From Pinibacter aurantiacus (GTDB taxonomy: Bacteria; Bacteroidota; Bacteroidia; Chitinophagales; Chitinophagaceae): DNA of 64,000 nucleotides. Below, one piece after another: positions 1 through 8,605 of the stretch. The first letter of the stretch is position 1; every line of letters begins with the position of its first letter. The notes beneath the pieces are model-generated. The model made no database searches, was not told the DNA's origin, and saw nothing but the letters and a program-made list of their open reading frames with translations. The DNA lies in contig NZ_JAHSPG010000002.1 of assembly GCF_019130065.1 (NCBI RefSeq), forward strand, positions 62,001-126,000, in the 5' to 3' direction. A program made the translations under genes and the position numbers.

Positions 1-1
1 A

Positions 2-214
2 GCATGGTTGTTGAATGACCTGTTTGTAAAAACTTCTGCAAGAAAAACCGGCGTAGGCAACAAGTTATTAAATGCTGCAAAAGATTTTGGTGCGAAAACA
101 AATGCCAAATGGCTTATTCTCGAAACTTCTGAAGATAATTTTACTGCACAATCCGTGTATGAAGGCAATGGGTGGCAGAAATCAAGTAGTTTTTTCTATC
201 AGTTTAATTTGTGA
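2..214 (+). CDS. GNAT family N-acetyltransferase, C-terminal fragment
   Basis: The reading frame is open from the left edge, so this is the last 70 or so residues of a gene that begins outside the window. What is visible is acetyl-CoA-binding motif A (ARKTGVGNKLL, with a Q/RxxGxG/A-like core) and motif B (AQSVYEGNGWQ), the typical end of a GCN5-related acetyltransferase. Substrate cannot be told from this fragment. The gene converges on corA, and a family A palindrome starts about 10 bp after its TGA stop. Confidence 0.75.
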   Translation, partial: AWLLNDLFVKTSARKTGVGNKLLNAAKDFGAKTNAKWLILETSEDNFTAQSVYEGNGWQKSSSFFYQFNL

Positions 215-222
215 GAGGCCTT

Positions 223-323
223 TTTACCACTAAGACACTAAGGACACTAAGTTTCACTAAGAGAAGTCTAAATTTAATACAACCCTTAGTGAGGCTTAGT
301 GTCCTTAGTGCCTTAGTGGTAAA
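223..323. repeat. Family A palindrome (CTTAGTG/CACTAAG tandem arms)
   Basis: Left arm runs from TTACCACTAAG and contains three or four ACTAAG units; the right arm is its inverted copy ending CTTAGTGGTAAA. About 25 bp of unrelated loop separates them. It lies between two convergent genes. Other copies are at 10340, 12605 and, as a half element, 59202. Confidence 0.85.
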
Positions 324-366
324 TCTTGTTCATTAACATTAGCGAGAGTTTATAAACAACCAGACT

Positions 367-1473
367 CTAAATTTTAAACCATCCCCGTTTCTTAAATATC
401 CCCAACATCCAGATTGGTATTACGACCATTAAGCCTACCGCGATATAAAATCCATACTTGTTGTGCAACTCCGGGATATGATCGAAGTTCATTCCAAAGA
501 TTCCACCAATCACCGTGGCAGGTGCCATAAGACAGGTTACAACCGCCATCACTTTCATCACTTCGTTCATTCTTAAATTGATGTTGTTGATATACAGGTC
601 CTGCATGCTCATCATCATATCACGATAGTTTTCGGTGAGCTCGTATGCCTGGATGATGTGGTCGTATATGTCTTTAAAATACTTGGTGGTACTGTCATCC
701 AGCAGGTCGCTTTCGCTTTTGAGCAATCCGCTAATTAGTTCGCGAACGGGAGCAATATTTTTTTTAAGTGCGAGTAACTCTTTCTTAAGCACGAGGATTT
801 TCGCTAGTGTTCTTCTGCTAGTGCTTCTGATAACTTCTTCTTCAAGCAACTCAATCCTGTCACCCAGCTTTTCCATAACTACATAGTAGTTGTCTACGAT
901 AAGATCGAGCATGGTATAACACAAGTAATCAGCACCTCGCATTCTAACCTTGCTTTGCTGATATTTTAGTTTTTCGCGGATGGGATTAAAAACGTCCCGT
1001 GATGCATCTTCCTGGAAAGAAATCACAAAATCTTTTCCCAATACAATGCTTATTTGTTCAGACTCAACGGTGAAGCTGTTTTCGTTATAGTACAGCATAT
1101 TGAGTAAGCAAAAAATTACGCCTTCAACGTCATCTATTTTTGGCCGCTGCCCCACGCTTAAAATATCTTCTCGTAACAAAGGGTGTATGCCATATACTTC
1201 TCCAATTGCGTCGACATCGCTTTTGCGAATGCCGTCAATATTTATCCATGTAACGTGGCCGTTTTCTTTAAACCCGTAAGTTTCTTCAATATTTGAAAGT
1301 TCTTTGCCTGAACAGGATTCGTTCGAATAATCATAGGCAAAAATTCTAACCTTTTCGGCTTCTTCGCGAGCGGGAATAATAGTGGGATTAACATTAAAGA
1401 TCTCCTTCGTGCGGGAAGGCGCACGCTGAAACAGGTCCAGCCCAAAATATTGCAAATAGCGCTTGCTATCCAT
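367..1473 (-). CDS. corA: CorA family magnesium/cobalt transporter
   Basis: Inner-membrane divalent cation channel that takes up Mg2+ (also Co2+/Ni2+) as a pentamer. The 368-residue length fits CorA. The C-terminal two-transmembrane unit is visible with the diagnostic GMN motif (IFGMNFDHIPE) between TM1 (VMAVVTCLMAPATVIGGIFG) and TM2 (GFYIAVGLMVVIPIWMLGI), followed by the short basic tail KKRGW. The N-terminal soluble domain is highly charged with a long helix before TM1. It is transcribed divergently from the small membrane protein at 1603, with a family J palindrome filling the space between the two starts. Substrate beyond the CorA family cannot be settled from sequence. Confidence 0.93.
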   Translation of the reverse strand: MDSKRYLQYFGLDLFQRAPSRTKEIFNVNPTIIPAREEAEKVRIFAYDYSNESCSGKELSNIEETYGFKENGHVTWINIDGIRKSDVDAIGEVYGIHPLLREDILSVGQRPKIDDVEGVIFCLLNMLYYNENSFTVESEQISIVLGKDFVISFQEDASRDVFNPIREKLKYQQSKVRMRGADYLCYTMLDLIVDNYYVVMEKLGDRIELLEEEVIRSTSRRTLAKILVLKKELLALKKNIAPVRELISGLLKSESDLLDDSTTKYFKDIYDHIIQAYELTENYRDMMMSMQDLYINNINLRMNEVMKVMAVVTCLMAPATVIGGIFGMNFDHIPELHNKYGFYIAVGLMVVIPIWMLGIFKKRGWFKI

Positions 1474-1502
1474 AGGAGTAATTTAAAGCAAGATAAAAAA
1501 AA

Positions 1503-1591
1503 TTAGTTGGTAGTTGTTAGTTGGCAGTTGTTAGAGAGGGTTCGATCATTCAGCCTAACAACCAACAACCAATAACTACATAGTAACAACT
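1503..1591. repeat. Family J palindrome between divergent starts
   Basis: Arms are tandem GTTGGTAGTTGTTA-like units and their inverted copy ACAACCAACAACC. The loop contains CGATCATTCAGCCTAACAA, which is the same as in the other J copy at 4595. It fills the gap between corA and the next gene, which are divergent, so it cannot be a simple terminator for either. Confidence 0.8.
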
Positions 1592-1602
1592 ATATTTATG
1601 CC

Positions 1603-2088
1603 ATGAAACGCCTTCTCCCCTTATCTGTTTTCCTGGCCGTGCTATCATTTATTGCCGGTTTCCTGCTCTCAAAAATGTCATTTATTGGCCGTATTGGTAT
1701 TTCACTTTTTTACAAGGAATACACATTTATGAAAACGTGGTGGAAAGGAACACTGGTAATCTTCGCCGCGTTATTTTTCCTGATGCTGTTGCAGGCCGCC
1801 GTTGACCGGAAACTGGTTAAGAAAAGAGCCAATTCGTTCCATTTGTTGGCGTTAACTGCGGCCATAGTTGGCATGTATTTTACCTATCGCGACTTCCAAT
1901 ATTATTATACACACCGGTTGCTGAAAGAAAAATTTCATCTCGGTGGTTACCTGTTTTGGATAGGCTGGGCAGGTATTTCGCTTTACTTTCTTTTTAGCAA
2001 ACAGCAATCGCCTTCGGCAAATGAGAACTTACCAATGGAAACAACCGACAACTCAGAGGATCAGCAACGGGCAAATAAAACCTATTGA
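1603..2088 (+). CDS. Small integral membrane protein of unknown function
   Basis: A 161-residue protein that I do not recognise. Four hydrophobic segments are visible at about residues 5-22, 47-66, 80-97 and 117-134, followed by a hydrophilic C-terminal tail of about 25 residues rich in N, E and T. The start is preceded by TATATTTA and TGCC directly before ATG, close to a leaderless arrangement. Its last 36 bp overlap the end of the convergent porin gene. Confidence 0.65.
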   Translation: MKRLLPLSVFLAVLSFIAGFLLSKMSFIGRIGISLFYKEYTFMKTWWKGTLVIFAALFFLMLLQAAVDRKLVKKRANSFHLLALTAAIVGMYFTYRDFQYYYTHRLLKEKFHLGGYLFWIGWAGISLYFLFSKQQSPSANENLPMETTDNSEDQQRANKTY

Positions 2089-3228
2089 AACGCGGCCGGT
2101 GTTTGTATCTACATCTCCGAAAGTCCTCTTTGCGTAGTCACTGTATTTATAAAAACGGCCCACATAAGTGCAGAAGAATTTCAGATTATCCAGGTCTTTA
2201 AATGGAAAATATTCTACCCCGGGAATTACACCCCATGCTGTTCGTAAATGATTGTCTTTGTTTGGGTCGGGGTTGCCGTACCAGTACGCATTGCTTACCA
2301 TTCCGATGATAAAAAAGTTCAACTTCTTCTGTGGCTGAAAATTCACATGCAGCCAATGCTCCACATAGCGTGTATTCTGCGGCGCGTAGGGCAAAATACT
2401 TTTTGGCACAAAAGACCCAACAATGCCCTTTCTGTCCAGTTGCTCATTGCTCCATTTAAAATCATATTGAAACAGAAACTTATTCAGCTTAAGTTGATTA
2501 CCCAGGGCGATGTAATACATCGTTCGATTTTGCGCCTCCAAAAACTGACTATAACTCCAAATGGTCTGAAACTTACCACCAGCCATCGTTCCACGCCAGT
2601 TGATATTTGCCGCTACAGGAAATTTGGAGGGCGTAACACCGGGAATGGAGTCGTAAATTTCTTCGAAAGTTTGGGTGCGGGAATTCATCAACTGAAAAGT
2701 AAATTGATGTTGCTGATTTGCGGTATAACTAATCATTGCACCAGTTAAGAAGTTATCGGAATATTCCACAATATCATTGTACTCATAAATATCGATGGGA
2801 TTGGCATCAAATTCATAACCGCCCCAGTCTGCGCACATCTTACCCATTGTGAGATCCCATTTTTTTGCAAGATTGATAGTAATGGAGGCGATATCTGTCG
2901 ATCTTGATAAATTATCCAGCGAGCCTGGTTCAGTAACTTTTGTGTAACGATCACGAAAACGGAAAGACACACGATCTGTTATTTTTCCTCTTATTTCCAG
3001 GCGGAACTGGTCATTCTCAAATTTGGACTGCTGGTATTTTCCATCCTGGAAATAATTGTTTAGGGACCATTGCATATTAGCAATGACATCAATGTTTTTT
3101 AAAAGATTCTGTTTGTGAATAGGAATGATGGGATTGGTTGATTTGATGGTACTATCCAATTGACGCTGCGCCGTGAGTTGAGTGCAGGCGGAAAAGACAG
3201 CAACAATCAACAGAAGCTTCAATTTCAT
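2053..3228 (-). CDS. Outer-membrane porin of the aspartate/C4-dicarboxylate locus
   Basis: A 391-residue secreted protein: signal peptide MKLKLLLIVAVFSACTQLTAQ, then alternating amphipathic strands rich in aromatic residues typical of a beta-barrel (for example FRFRDRYTKV, FQFDLK-like stretches). The general layout resembles Bacteroidota phosphate-selective-porin-like proteins. It lies 18 bp downstream of a Dcu-type transporter and in one run with aspA, so it probably lets aspartate, fumarate or succinate across the outer membrane; that role is inferred from context. Its 3' end overlaps the convergent membrane-protein gene by 36 bp. The chain ends in ...PLLIL rather than the usual terminal Phe of many barrels. 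Confidence 0.7.
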   Translation of the reverse strand: MKLKLLLIVAVFSACTQLTAQRQLDSTIKSTNPIIPIHKQNLLKNIDVIANMQWSLNNYFQDGKYQQSKFENDQFRLEIRGKITDRVSFRFRDRYTKVTEPGSLDNLSRSTDIASITINLAKKWDLTMGKMCADWGGYEFDANPIDIYEYNDIVEYSDNFLTGAMISYTANQQHQFTFQLMNSRTQTFEEIYDSIPGVTPSKFPVAANINWRGTMAGGKFQTIWSYSQFLEAQNRTMYYIALGNQLKLNKFLFQYDFKWSNEQLDRKGIVGSFVPKSILPYAPQNTRYVEHWLHVNFQPQKKLNFFIIGMVSNAYWYGNPDPNKDNHLRTAWGVIPGVEYFPFKDLDNLKFFCTYVGRFYKYSDYAKRTFGDVDTNTGRVSIGFICPLLIL

Positions 3229-3246
3229 AAAACTCGGTTTAATTGT

Positions 3247-4587
3247 CTACAATAACAGGCTCGCAAACAGAAAGCCCATCGCGATCGTGACGGCGATGGT
3301 AATTAAGCCGCCTCGCATAAAACTGTGGTTCACCACAAATTTTCCGATGTGCGTAGAACCCGTTTTGTCGAAATTGATGGCGGCCAGCAAAGTAGGATAA
3401 CCGGGCAAGACGAAATCGCTGTTTACCGCAGGAAACATAGCGATGAGTTGCGGAGCCGGAATGCCCAGCACAACACCCAAAGGCATCATGGTTTTGGTGG
3501 TGGCGGCCTGGCTAAAAGTCAACATACCCATGGCGAACACGGCAATGGCAAACGTCCATGGATGTTGAGTGGTAATATCTCCCAGTGCGTGTTTGATAGA
3601 TGATTCATTGTGGTGCATGAATGTGGCGGCCATCCAAACGACACCAAACACTGACACGACTGCAGAAGCCATTGAGTTAAACAGACTTGCTTTTGTAACA
3701 TCAACGGCAGAAGTTTTTGTGATCAGCATGATAGCCGCTGCGGCACTTAATGTTACGATTTCAATGATGGTTCCCATTCTCAGTGTGCCATTTTCTGTAA
3801 TGCTAAAATTCTCTTCACCCGGCCCATAGCTGGGAATCAGTTGGGGAAATGCGCCGGCAATAATGATGAGCAAAATAGCGATACCGAAAATAGCTACAGA
3901 TGTTTTGGCCCCTGGTTTATATTTTCTCTCTGCGCTTCCTGAATCTTTATCAATATCTGCAGCGAATGCAGGATCCTGCATTTTTTTCTGGAACTCCGGG
4001 TCTTTATCCAGATCCTTTCCCATTTTTAATACAGATAAACAACCAACAAACACACCGATCAATGAAGCGGGAATACAAACCATGAGAATATTTTTTTGCG
4101 CACCCGGATACGCGAGAATGGCCGTCATTGCCGCAGTTGCTGCTGACATGGGACTGCTGGTAAGAGCCAGGTGCGATGCGATAACAGACATGCTTAGTGG
4201 TCTCTCCGGACGAATTCTTTTTTTTGCAGAAACTTCAGATATAATCGGCAACAAGGAATAAACAATATGTGAGGTTCCGGCAAATAAACAGAGAAAGAAA
4301 ACAGTGAACGGCCCTATGAATACAATTTGTGATGGCTTACTTCTAATGATCTTTTCAGCAACGCCCACAAGATAATCCAAGCCACCGGCAGCCTGCAATG
4401 CGGCAGCGGTAGTAACAATGGAAAGAATAATCAGCATCACATCCAGCGGAGGATCGGTGGGACGCATTTTAAAGACAAGAATAAATATCATTAACGCGAC
4501 CATGCCCATCACACCAAGACCAATGCCTTTCATTTGTGACCCAACGAGGATAGCCGTCAACATTATTGCAAATTCGATCCAGATCAT
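3247..4587 (-). CDS. Anaerobic C4-dicarboxylate transporter, DcuA/DcuB family
   Basis: A 446-residue inner-membrane protein with about ten to twelve hydrophobic segments. Recognisable Dcu family stretches include MIWIEFAIMLTAILVGSQMKG at the N-terminus, AGTSHIVYSLLPIISEVS and the SVIASHLALTSSPMSAATAAM segment. Family members exchange fumarate, aspartate or malate against succinate in anaerobic fumarate respiration. It lies between aspA and the porin on the same strand, which supports aspartate/fumarate-succinate antiport. DcuA and DcuB cannot be told apart here. The gap to aspA is almost entirely a family J palindrome. Confidence 0.88.
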   Translation of the reverse strand: MIWIEFAIMLTAILVGSQMKGIGLGVMGMVALMIFILVFKMRPTDPPLDVMLIILSIVTTAAALQAAGGLDYLVGVAEKIIRSKPSQIVFIGPFTVFFLCLFAGTSHIVYSLLPIISEVSAKKRIRPERPLSMSVIASHLALTSSPMSAATAAMTAILAYPGAQKNILMVCIPASLIGVFVGCLSVLKMGKDLDKDPEFQKKMQDPAFAADIDKDSGSAERKYKPGAKTSVAIFGIAILLIIIAGAFPQLIPSYGPGEENFSITENGTLRMGTIIEIVTLSAAAAIMLITKTSAVDVTKASLFNSMASAVVSVFGVVWMAATFMHHNESSIKHALGDITTQHPWTFAIAVFAMGMLTFSQAATTKTMMPLGVVLGIPAPQLIAMFPAVNSDFVLPGYPTLLAAINFDKTGSTHIGKFVVNHSFMRGGLITIAVTIAMGFLFASLLL

Positions 4588-4594
4588 AGGTTAA

Positions 4595-4688
4595 ATAGTT
4601 GAGAGTTGAAAGTTGAGAGTTGAGAGTTGTTAGGCAACATGCGCGATCATTCAGCCTAACAACTCTCAACTATAAACCAGCAACTATT
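4595..4688. repeat. Family J palindrome between aspA and dcu
   Basis: Arms of GTTGAGAGTTGAAAGTTGAG type and their inverted copy, around a loop with CGATCATTCAGCCTAACAA shared with the copy at 1503. The aspA stop codon TAG (4684-4686) lies in the right arm and the dcu start is only about 8 bp beyond the other arm, so the whole gap is the element. Confidence 0.85.
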
Positions 4689-6087
4689 TTATAAACTTCG
4701 GACTTATCATATTTTCAAATGTGAATACCTCGTCCCATTTTTCCTGTGTGAGCAATTGTTTTTCTATCACCACAATATCGTGAACAGATTTTCCTGTTTC
4801 CAATGCTTCGCGTGCAATGCCGGCACATTGTTTATAACCCAGGATTGGATTGAGTTGTGTAACAATGCCAATGCTGTTCATTACCATTTTTTTCGTCACT
4901 TCCGGATTTGCAGTAATTCCATCTACACATTTTTCTTTCAAAGTTTTACAGGCATTTTCCATGTAAGTGATTGACGAAAATAAAGCGAACGACAGAACCG
5001 GCTCCATCACATTCAATTGTAATTGCCCTGCTTCTGCCGCGAGTGTAACGGTAAGATCTGCACCGATCACATAGAACGCAGTCTGGTTCACTACCTCAGG
5101 TATTACGGGATTTACCTTTCCCGGCATAATTGATGAACCCGGCTGCATGGGCGGCAAATTAATTTCGTTTAACCCACACCGTGGTCCCGAAGATAATAAT
5201 CTTAAATCATTACAGATCTTTGAAATTTTTACCGCTGTTCTTTTTAATACACCAGATAGCTGAACGTAAGCGCCGGCGTCATATGTTGCTTCAATAAGGT
5301 CACTTGCCAAAACCAGTTCAAGGCCGGTTACGTCCCGCAAATGTTTTGTTACGAGTTGTGCATAACCTTCCGGAGCATTCACACTCGTACCAATTGCGGT
5401 GGCGCCCATGTTAATTTCGGCGATCAGTTTTTTGGAATCTTCAATTCTTGCCTGCTCTTCATGGAGGTTGGTGGCAAATGCTCTGAACTCATCTCCCAAA
5501 CTCATCGGCACAGCATCCTGCAATTGCGTGCGGCCCATTTTCAACACATCTTTAAACTCTTTTCCCTTAGCCGCAAAAGACTCCGTGAGCGCGGCCAGTG
5601 TTTGCTTGTACCGGCTGAGTTTATTGATCAAAGCAATTCTGAATGCTGTGGGGTAAGCATCGTTGGTAGACTGTGAACAATTTACATGATCATTTGGATG
5701 GCAGAATTCATATTCGCCCTTTTCTTTTCCCATCAGTTCCAATGCAACATTGGCAATTACTTCATTTGCATTCATATTAACAGAAGTGCCTGCGCCACCC
5801 TGGATCATGTCGCTCAAAAACTGGCTATCATAATCCCCATTGATCACTTTATCGGAGGCCGCTATAATTTTTTCTGCGATTGCAGGGTCGAGCACGCCGA
5901 GATCACGGTTAGCCATAGCCGCAGCTTTTTTTACAAAGCCAAGTGCCTGCACGAAAAAAGGCTCCGCCTTGAGTGGGATGCCTGTGATGTGAAAATTTTC
6001 AAGCGCCCTTTCTGTTTGAACACCATAGTAAGCATCATTTGGAATTTCTTTTTTTCCAAGAAAATCACTTTCAATCCTTGTTGACAT
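4684..6087 (-). CDS. aspA: Aspartate ammonia-lyase
   Basis: Reversible deamination of L-aspartate to fumarate and ammonia in the cytoplasm. The 467 residues match the aspartase/fumarase superfamily length, and the signature loop GSSIMPGKVNPV with its catalytic Ser is present, preceded by ...LPPMQPG. Conserved regions TSVNMNANEVIAN and HPNDHVNCSQSTND are also visible. Fumarase class II is the main alternative; the N-terminus (DFLGKKEIPNDAYYGVQTERA) and the adjacent C4-dicarboxylate transporter favour aspartase. Together with the transporter and porin it forms a route from external aspartate to fumarate, a terminal electron acceptor. Confidence 0.9.
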   Translation of the reverse strand: MSTRIESDFLGKKEIPNDAYYGVQTERALENFHITGIPLKAEPFFVQALGFVKKAAAMANRDLGVLDPAIAEKIIAASDKVINGDYDSQFLSDMIQGGAGTSVNMNANEVIANVALELMGKEKGEYEFCHPNDHVNCSQSTNDAYPTAFRIALINKLSRYKQTLAALTESFAAKGKEFKDVLKMGRTQLQDAVPMSLGDEFRAFATNLHEEQARIEDSKKLIAEINMGATAIGTSVNAPEGYAQLVTKHLRDVTGLELVLASDLIEATYDAGAYVQLSGVLKRTAVKISKICNDLRLLSSGPRCGLNEINLPPMQPGSSIMPGKVNPVIPEVVNQTAFYVIGADLTVTLAAEAGQLQLNVMEPVLSFALFSSITYMENACKTLKEKCVDGITANPEVTKKMVMNSIGIVTQLNPILGYKQCAGIAREALETGKSVHDIVVIEKQLLTQEKWDEVFTFENMISPKFIK

Positions 6088-6245
6088 AACGCATTGTATT
6101 AGTTAATGAATCTGAAAAAAGAACTATTCGGAGGAACTAATTACAAACAACATGGGAATTGGTTCGCAGTAAGAATTTTGTATGCAGGTAGCGGAGAGAC
6201 AGGCGATTTGGCGATTTTAATTTAACTGTAAAATGTAGAACTGTG

Positions 6246-6959
6246 CTAATTTTTAGAACCCGTTGAAATGATTGCCAGGATATCATCATCACTGTCAAGA
6301 TTGTTCATTTGCCTCATAATTACCGGATAGCGGCTAAGGATGTGCACGTGCGGCGGTTTTACTTTAAACACTTTTGGGTTGGGCAAACAGGCGGCGATCA
6401 TTGCAGCCTCTCTCCTTGTTAAGTTTTTGGCAGGTTTATTAAAATATACCTGCGCAGCTTTTTCAGCTCCGAAAATGCCATCGCCCATTTCTATTACATT
6501 GAGATAAACGTCCATGATACGGCGCTTACCCCAAATTTTTTCTATCATGAAAGTAAAGTAAACCTCCAGGCCCTTTCTAATGTAATCGCGGCCCTGCCAT
6601 AAGAAGACATTTTTTGCGACCTGCTGGCTTATTGTACTCGCACCGTGCGTACGATTGGGCTTGCGCTTATTGTAAGCCATAGCTTTTTCGATGCTTTTCC
6701 AATCGAAACCGCTGTGATCTGCAAAAAGCTGGTCCTCCGAAGAAATTACCGCGAGTTTAAGATTGGGGGAAATTTCGTTATAGTTTACATAATCTCTCTT
6801 TAAACCATGCCCTGTGAATAAACTCCCCAGTTGCGTAAGTGTGACAGGAGGGTCTATCCATTTTAATAAAACGATGTATACAAACTGCCCGATGAAAAGA
6901 ATAAGGAAAATTCTTTTTAACAGTCTCCACGTTTTTGGTATGAGGCCTTTTGTATTCAA
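6246..6959 (-). CDS. mtgA: Monofunctional peptidoglycan glycosyltransferase
   Basis: GT51 enzyme that polymerises lipid II into glycan strands at the periplasmic face. A single N-terminal membrane segment (about residues 14-31) is followed by the GT51 motifs in order: SSEDQLFADHSGFD with the catalytic Glu, GASTISQQVAKN, the KRRIMDVYLN stretch, and EMGDGIFGAEKAA. No transpeptidase domain follows, and 237 residues is the usual MtgA length. The gene stands alone, with a family C palindrome after its upstream neighbour's stop. Confidence 0.93.
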   Translation of the reverse strand: MNTKGLIPKTWRLLKRIFLILFIGQFVYIVLLKWIDPPVTLTQLGSLFTGHGLKRDYVNYNEISPNLKLAVISSEDQLFADHSGFDWKSIEKAMAYNKRKPNRTHGASTISQQVAKNVFLWQGRDYIRKGLEVYFTFMIEKIWGKRRIMDVYLNVIEMGDGIFGAEKAAQVYFNKPAKNLTRREAAMIAACLPNPKVFKVKPPHVHILSRYPVIMRQMNNLDSDDDILAIISTGSKN

Positions 6960-7043
6960 ATTATTTCAATAAAGTATTGGATGTTTTACCCACAATTGCC
7001 CGCAAGATAATGGAGGAAAAGTAAAAAGTAAAAAATGTGTTTG

Positions 7044-7119
7044 GTAGAGACAAGGCATTGCCTTGTCTTCGTTGCATTATCAACCTGATCGCAGAGACAA
7101 GGCAATGCCTTGTCTCTAC
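7044..7119. repeat. Family C double palindrome (GTAGAGAC flanks)
   Basis: Two self-complementary units, each GTAGAGAC / AAGGCATTGCCTT / GTCT..., in opposite orientation about 30 bp apart. On the minus strand the right unit begins on the TAG stop of the adjacent hypothetical gene. Related copies: 7765 and 17341. Confidence 0.85.
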
Positions 7120-7697
7120 TAGAATCCCTTTCTCGCCTTTTGAATGTTGTTGTCATTCATGTGGATGTATTCGATCTTGTAGAGTTTGCCGTGCTTTTTT
7201 CGGGAGTGATAAATGCGGTTCATTATAAAACCCGCTGCAGCAACGCCACCGGCAATAGCAATGCTGGCTCCGTCGGGCGGTTCATGTAAATAGGCGCCGT
7301 TAATAAGATTCAGCGCTATATAACCCAGACCGCCAATCATAAAGAGCGTACCGTTTTTAATAAAAACAAATGACTCTTTTTTACCAACATCTATTTTCTG
7401 AATATCCTTATAATTAACACCCCTAACATTTGAACCCGCAGTGTCGATAATAGTGGTGCCAAATTGAGTGGGCATTACCCGGATGTTATACATCCTCACA
7501 AAAATAGAGTCGTCTCTTATAGTATCGACCGGGCCAGTAAGTACGTAATCCTGGAAAGTTGTAATGGTAATGGGAGAACCAGGCATGAAGGTTTTAACCG
7601 TACGGTTGTTTCTCTTTTTAACAACGATAAAGTCTGACTGTGCGGAAGCCATCATCGTAGAAAAAACAAAACTTATAAGTAGGATTATTTTATACAT
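7119..7697 (-). CDS. Secreted or membrane-anchored hypothetical protein
   Basis: I take the start at 7697, which gives 192 residues beginning MYKIILLISFVFSTMMASAQ, a clear signal peptide; the longer frame starting at 7799 would encode part of the family C palindrome. Behind the signal lies a beta-rich domain (about residues 20-110) and then two short hydrophobic stretches near residues 115-155 (FMIGGLGYIALNLI and ASIAIAGGVAAAGFIM). I do not recognise the family. It resembles small Bacteroidota proteins of unknown function with a glycine-rich hairpin. Confidence 0.6.
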   Translation of the reverse strand: MYKIILLISFVFSTMMASAQSDFIVVKKRNNRTVKTFMPGSPITITTFQDYVLTGPVDTIRDDSIFVRMYNIRVMPTQFGTTIIDTAGSNVRGVNYKDIQKIDVGKKESFVFIKNGTLFMIGGLGYIALNLINGAYLHEPPDGASIAIAGGVAAAGFIMNRIYHSRKKHGKLYKIEYIHMNDNNIQKARKGF

Positions 7698-7764
7698 ACT
7701 AAAAGCTAAATTAACATCTTGATACGAAAATTGAATATTTACTTTTCGTAAATAAGATGTTATT

Positions 7765-7813
7765 GTACAGACAAGGCATTGCCCGTTCAGACAAGGCATT
7801 GCCTTGTCTCTAC
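7765..7813. repeat. Family C palindrome, compact copy
   Basis: A GTACAGAC half and a full GTAGAGAC-flanked AAGGCATTGCCTT unit head to tail, 6 bp after the stop of the LysE-type gene on the minus strand. Confidence 0.75.
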
Positions 7814-7819
7814 TAACGC

Positions 7820-8464
7820 TTAATGATAAACTTTGTTTGATAAAAACAAAACACTGTACAATAAAGCGATACCGAAACCAATCAGTAGCGTACCCGAAAT
7901 TTTGTTGATGATGGAAATGTTGTGCAACGTCAGCCGTTTGCGCAACTTGCCGGCGAGAAGAACCTTTGCAACATCTGCCGCCATATTAAGTATAAGGCAG
8001 GTTGAAAAAATAATGATGCGCTGCTCAAGCGTATGACTTAAAGAAAAAGTGGTGGCATTAACCAGCCAGAATAAAATTACACTTGGATTAAGTGTGTTGA
8101 TGAGAAAACCCTGTAGCGCTATTTTGAAGAAATCTTTTTTGGTGAAGAGTTGTTGGTCTCCGCCAGGACTTTGCTTAACCGTTACTTTTTTGAAGAAAAT
8201 ATAAAACAAACCAAGGCCAATCAAAAAACTGCTTCCACCATAACCGATGATTTTTTTAAACTCGAGTAGAGTGCTAACGGCTTCGGAGAAAATATTGCTG
8301 AGGAAGACCAACACAAAATCACTTATCCAAACACCGGCCACAAAACTGAACCCGCCTTCTTTTCCGTTATTCAGGCTTTGCTTGATAACAGTGAATATCA
8401 CGGGTCCTACCGACATTGCCAGCACTAAACCTAAAGCCAATCCTTTCACTAAAGCTTCCGTCAT
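7820..8464 (-). CDS. LysE family amino-acid exporter
   Basis: Six-helix inner-membrane exporter of the LysE/RhtB group. The start at 8464 (MTEALVKGLALG) gives 214 residues, the normal family length; extending upstream to 8533 would translate a palindrome. The family motif near TM1 is visible (LGLVLAMSVGPVIFTVIKQSL), as are NTLNPSVILFWL in the middle and five further hydrophobic segments. The exported substrate (an amino acid or metabolite) cannot be inferred. It lies between two GTAGAGAC-type elements. Confidence 0.82.
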   Translation of the reverse strand: MTEALVKGLALGLVLAMSVGPVIFTVIKQSLNNGKEGGFSFVAGVWISDFVLVFLSNIFSEAVSTLLEFKKIIGYGGSSFLIGLGLFYIFFKKVTVKQSPGGDQQLFTKKDFFKIALQGFLINTLNPSVILFWLVNATTFSLSHTLEQRIIIFSTCLILNMAADVAKVLLAGKLRKRLTLHNISIINKISGTLLIGFGIALLYSVLFLSNKVYH

Positions 8465-8499
8465 GAAATGGGGTAATTGTGTTTGGATGATAAAAATAC

Positions 8500-8526
8500 G
8501 TAGAGACAGATAATTATCTGTCTCTA
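8500..8526. repeat. Family D palindrome, copy 1
   Basis: A single self-complementary unit: GTAGAGAC, core AGATAATTATCT, then GTCTCTA. Same flanks as family C but a different core. It lies just upstream of the chosen start of the LysE-type gene. Confidence 0.85.
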
Positions 8527-8577
8527 ACTCCAAAATTTACCGATAATCTTTTTTATAAATGGTTCATTAATAGATCC

Positions 8578-8605
8578 ATAGAGACGGATAATTATCCGTC
8601 TGTAC
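8578..8605. repeat. Family D palindrome, copy 2
   Basis: ATAGAGAC, core GGATAATTATCC, then GTCTGTAC. On the minus strand it encodes the last residues and stop of the GH3-like protein (ACA GAC GGA TAA). Confidence 0.85.

Noticed and set aside
2248-2748. 166-codon open frame on the plus strand
   Set aside because: It is antisense to the well-supported porin gene and has no family character; other long antisense frames (for example at 25856, 27622, 57038 and 62179) were rejected for the same reason.
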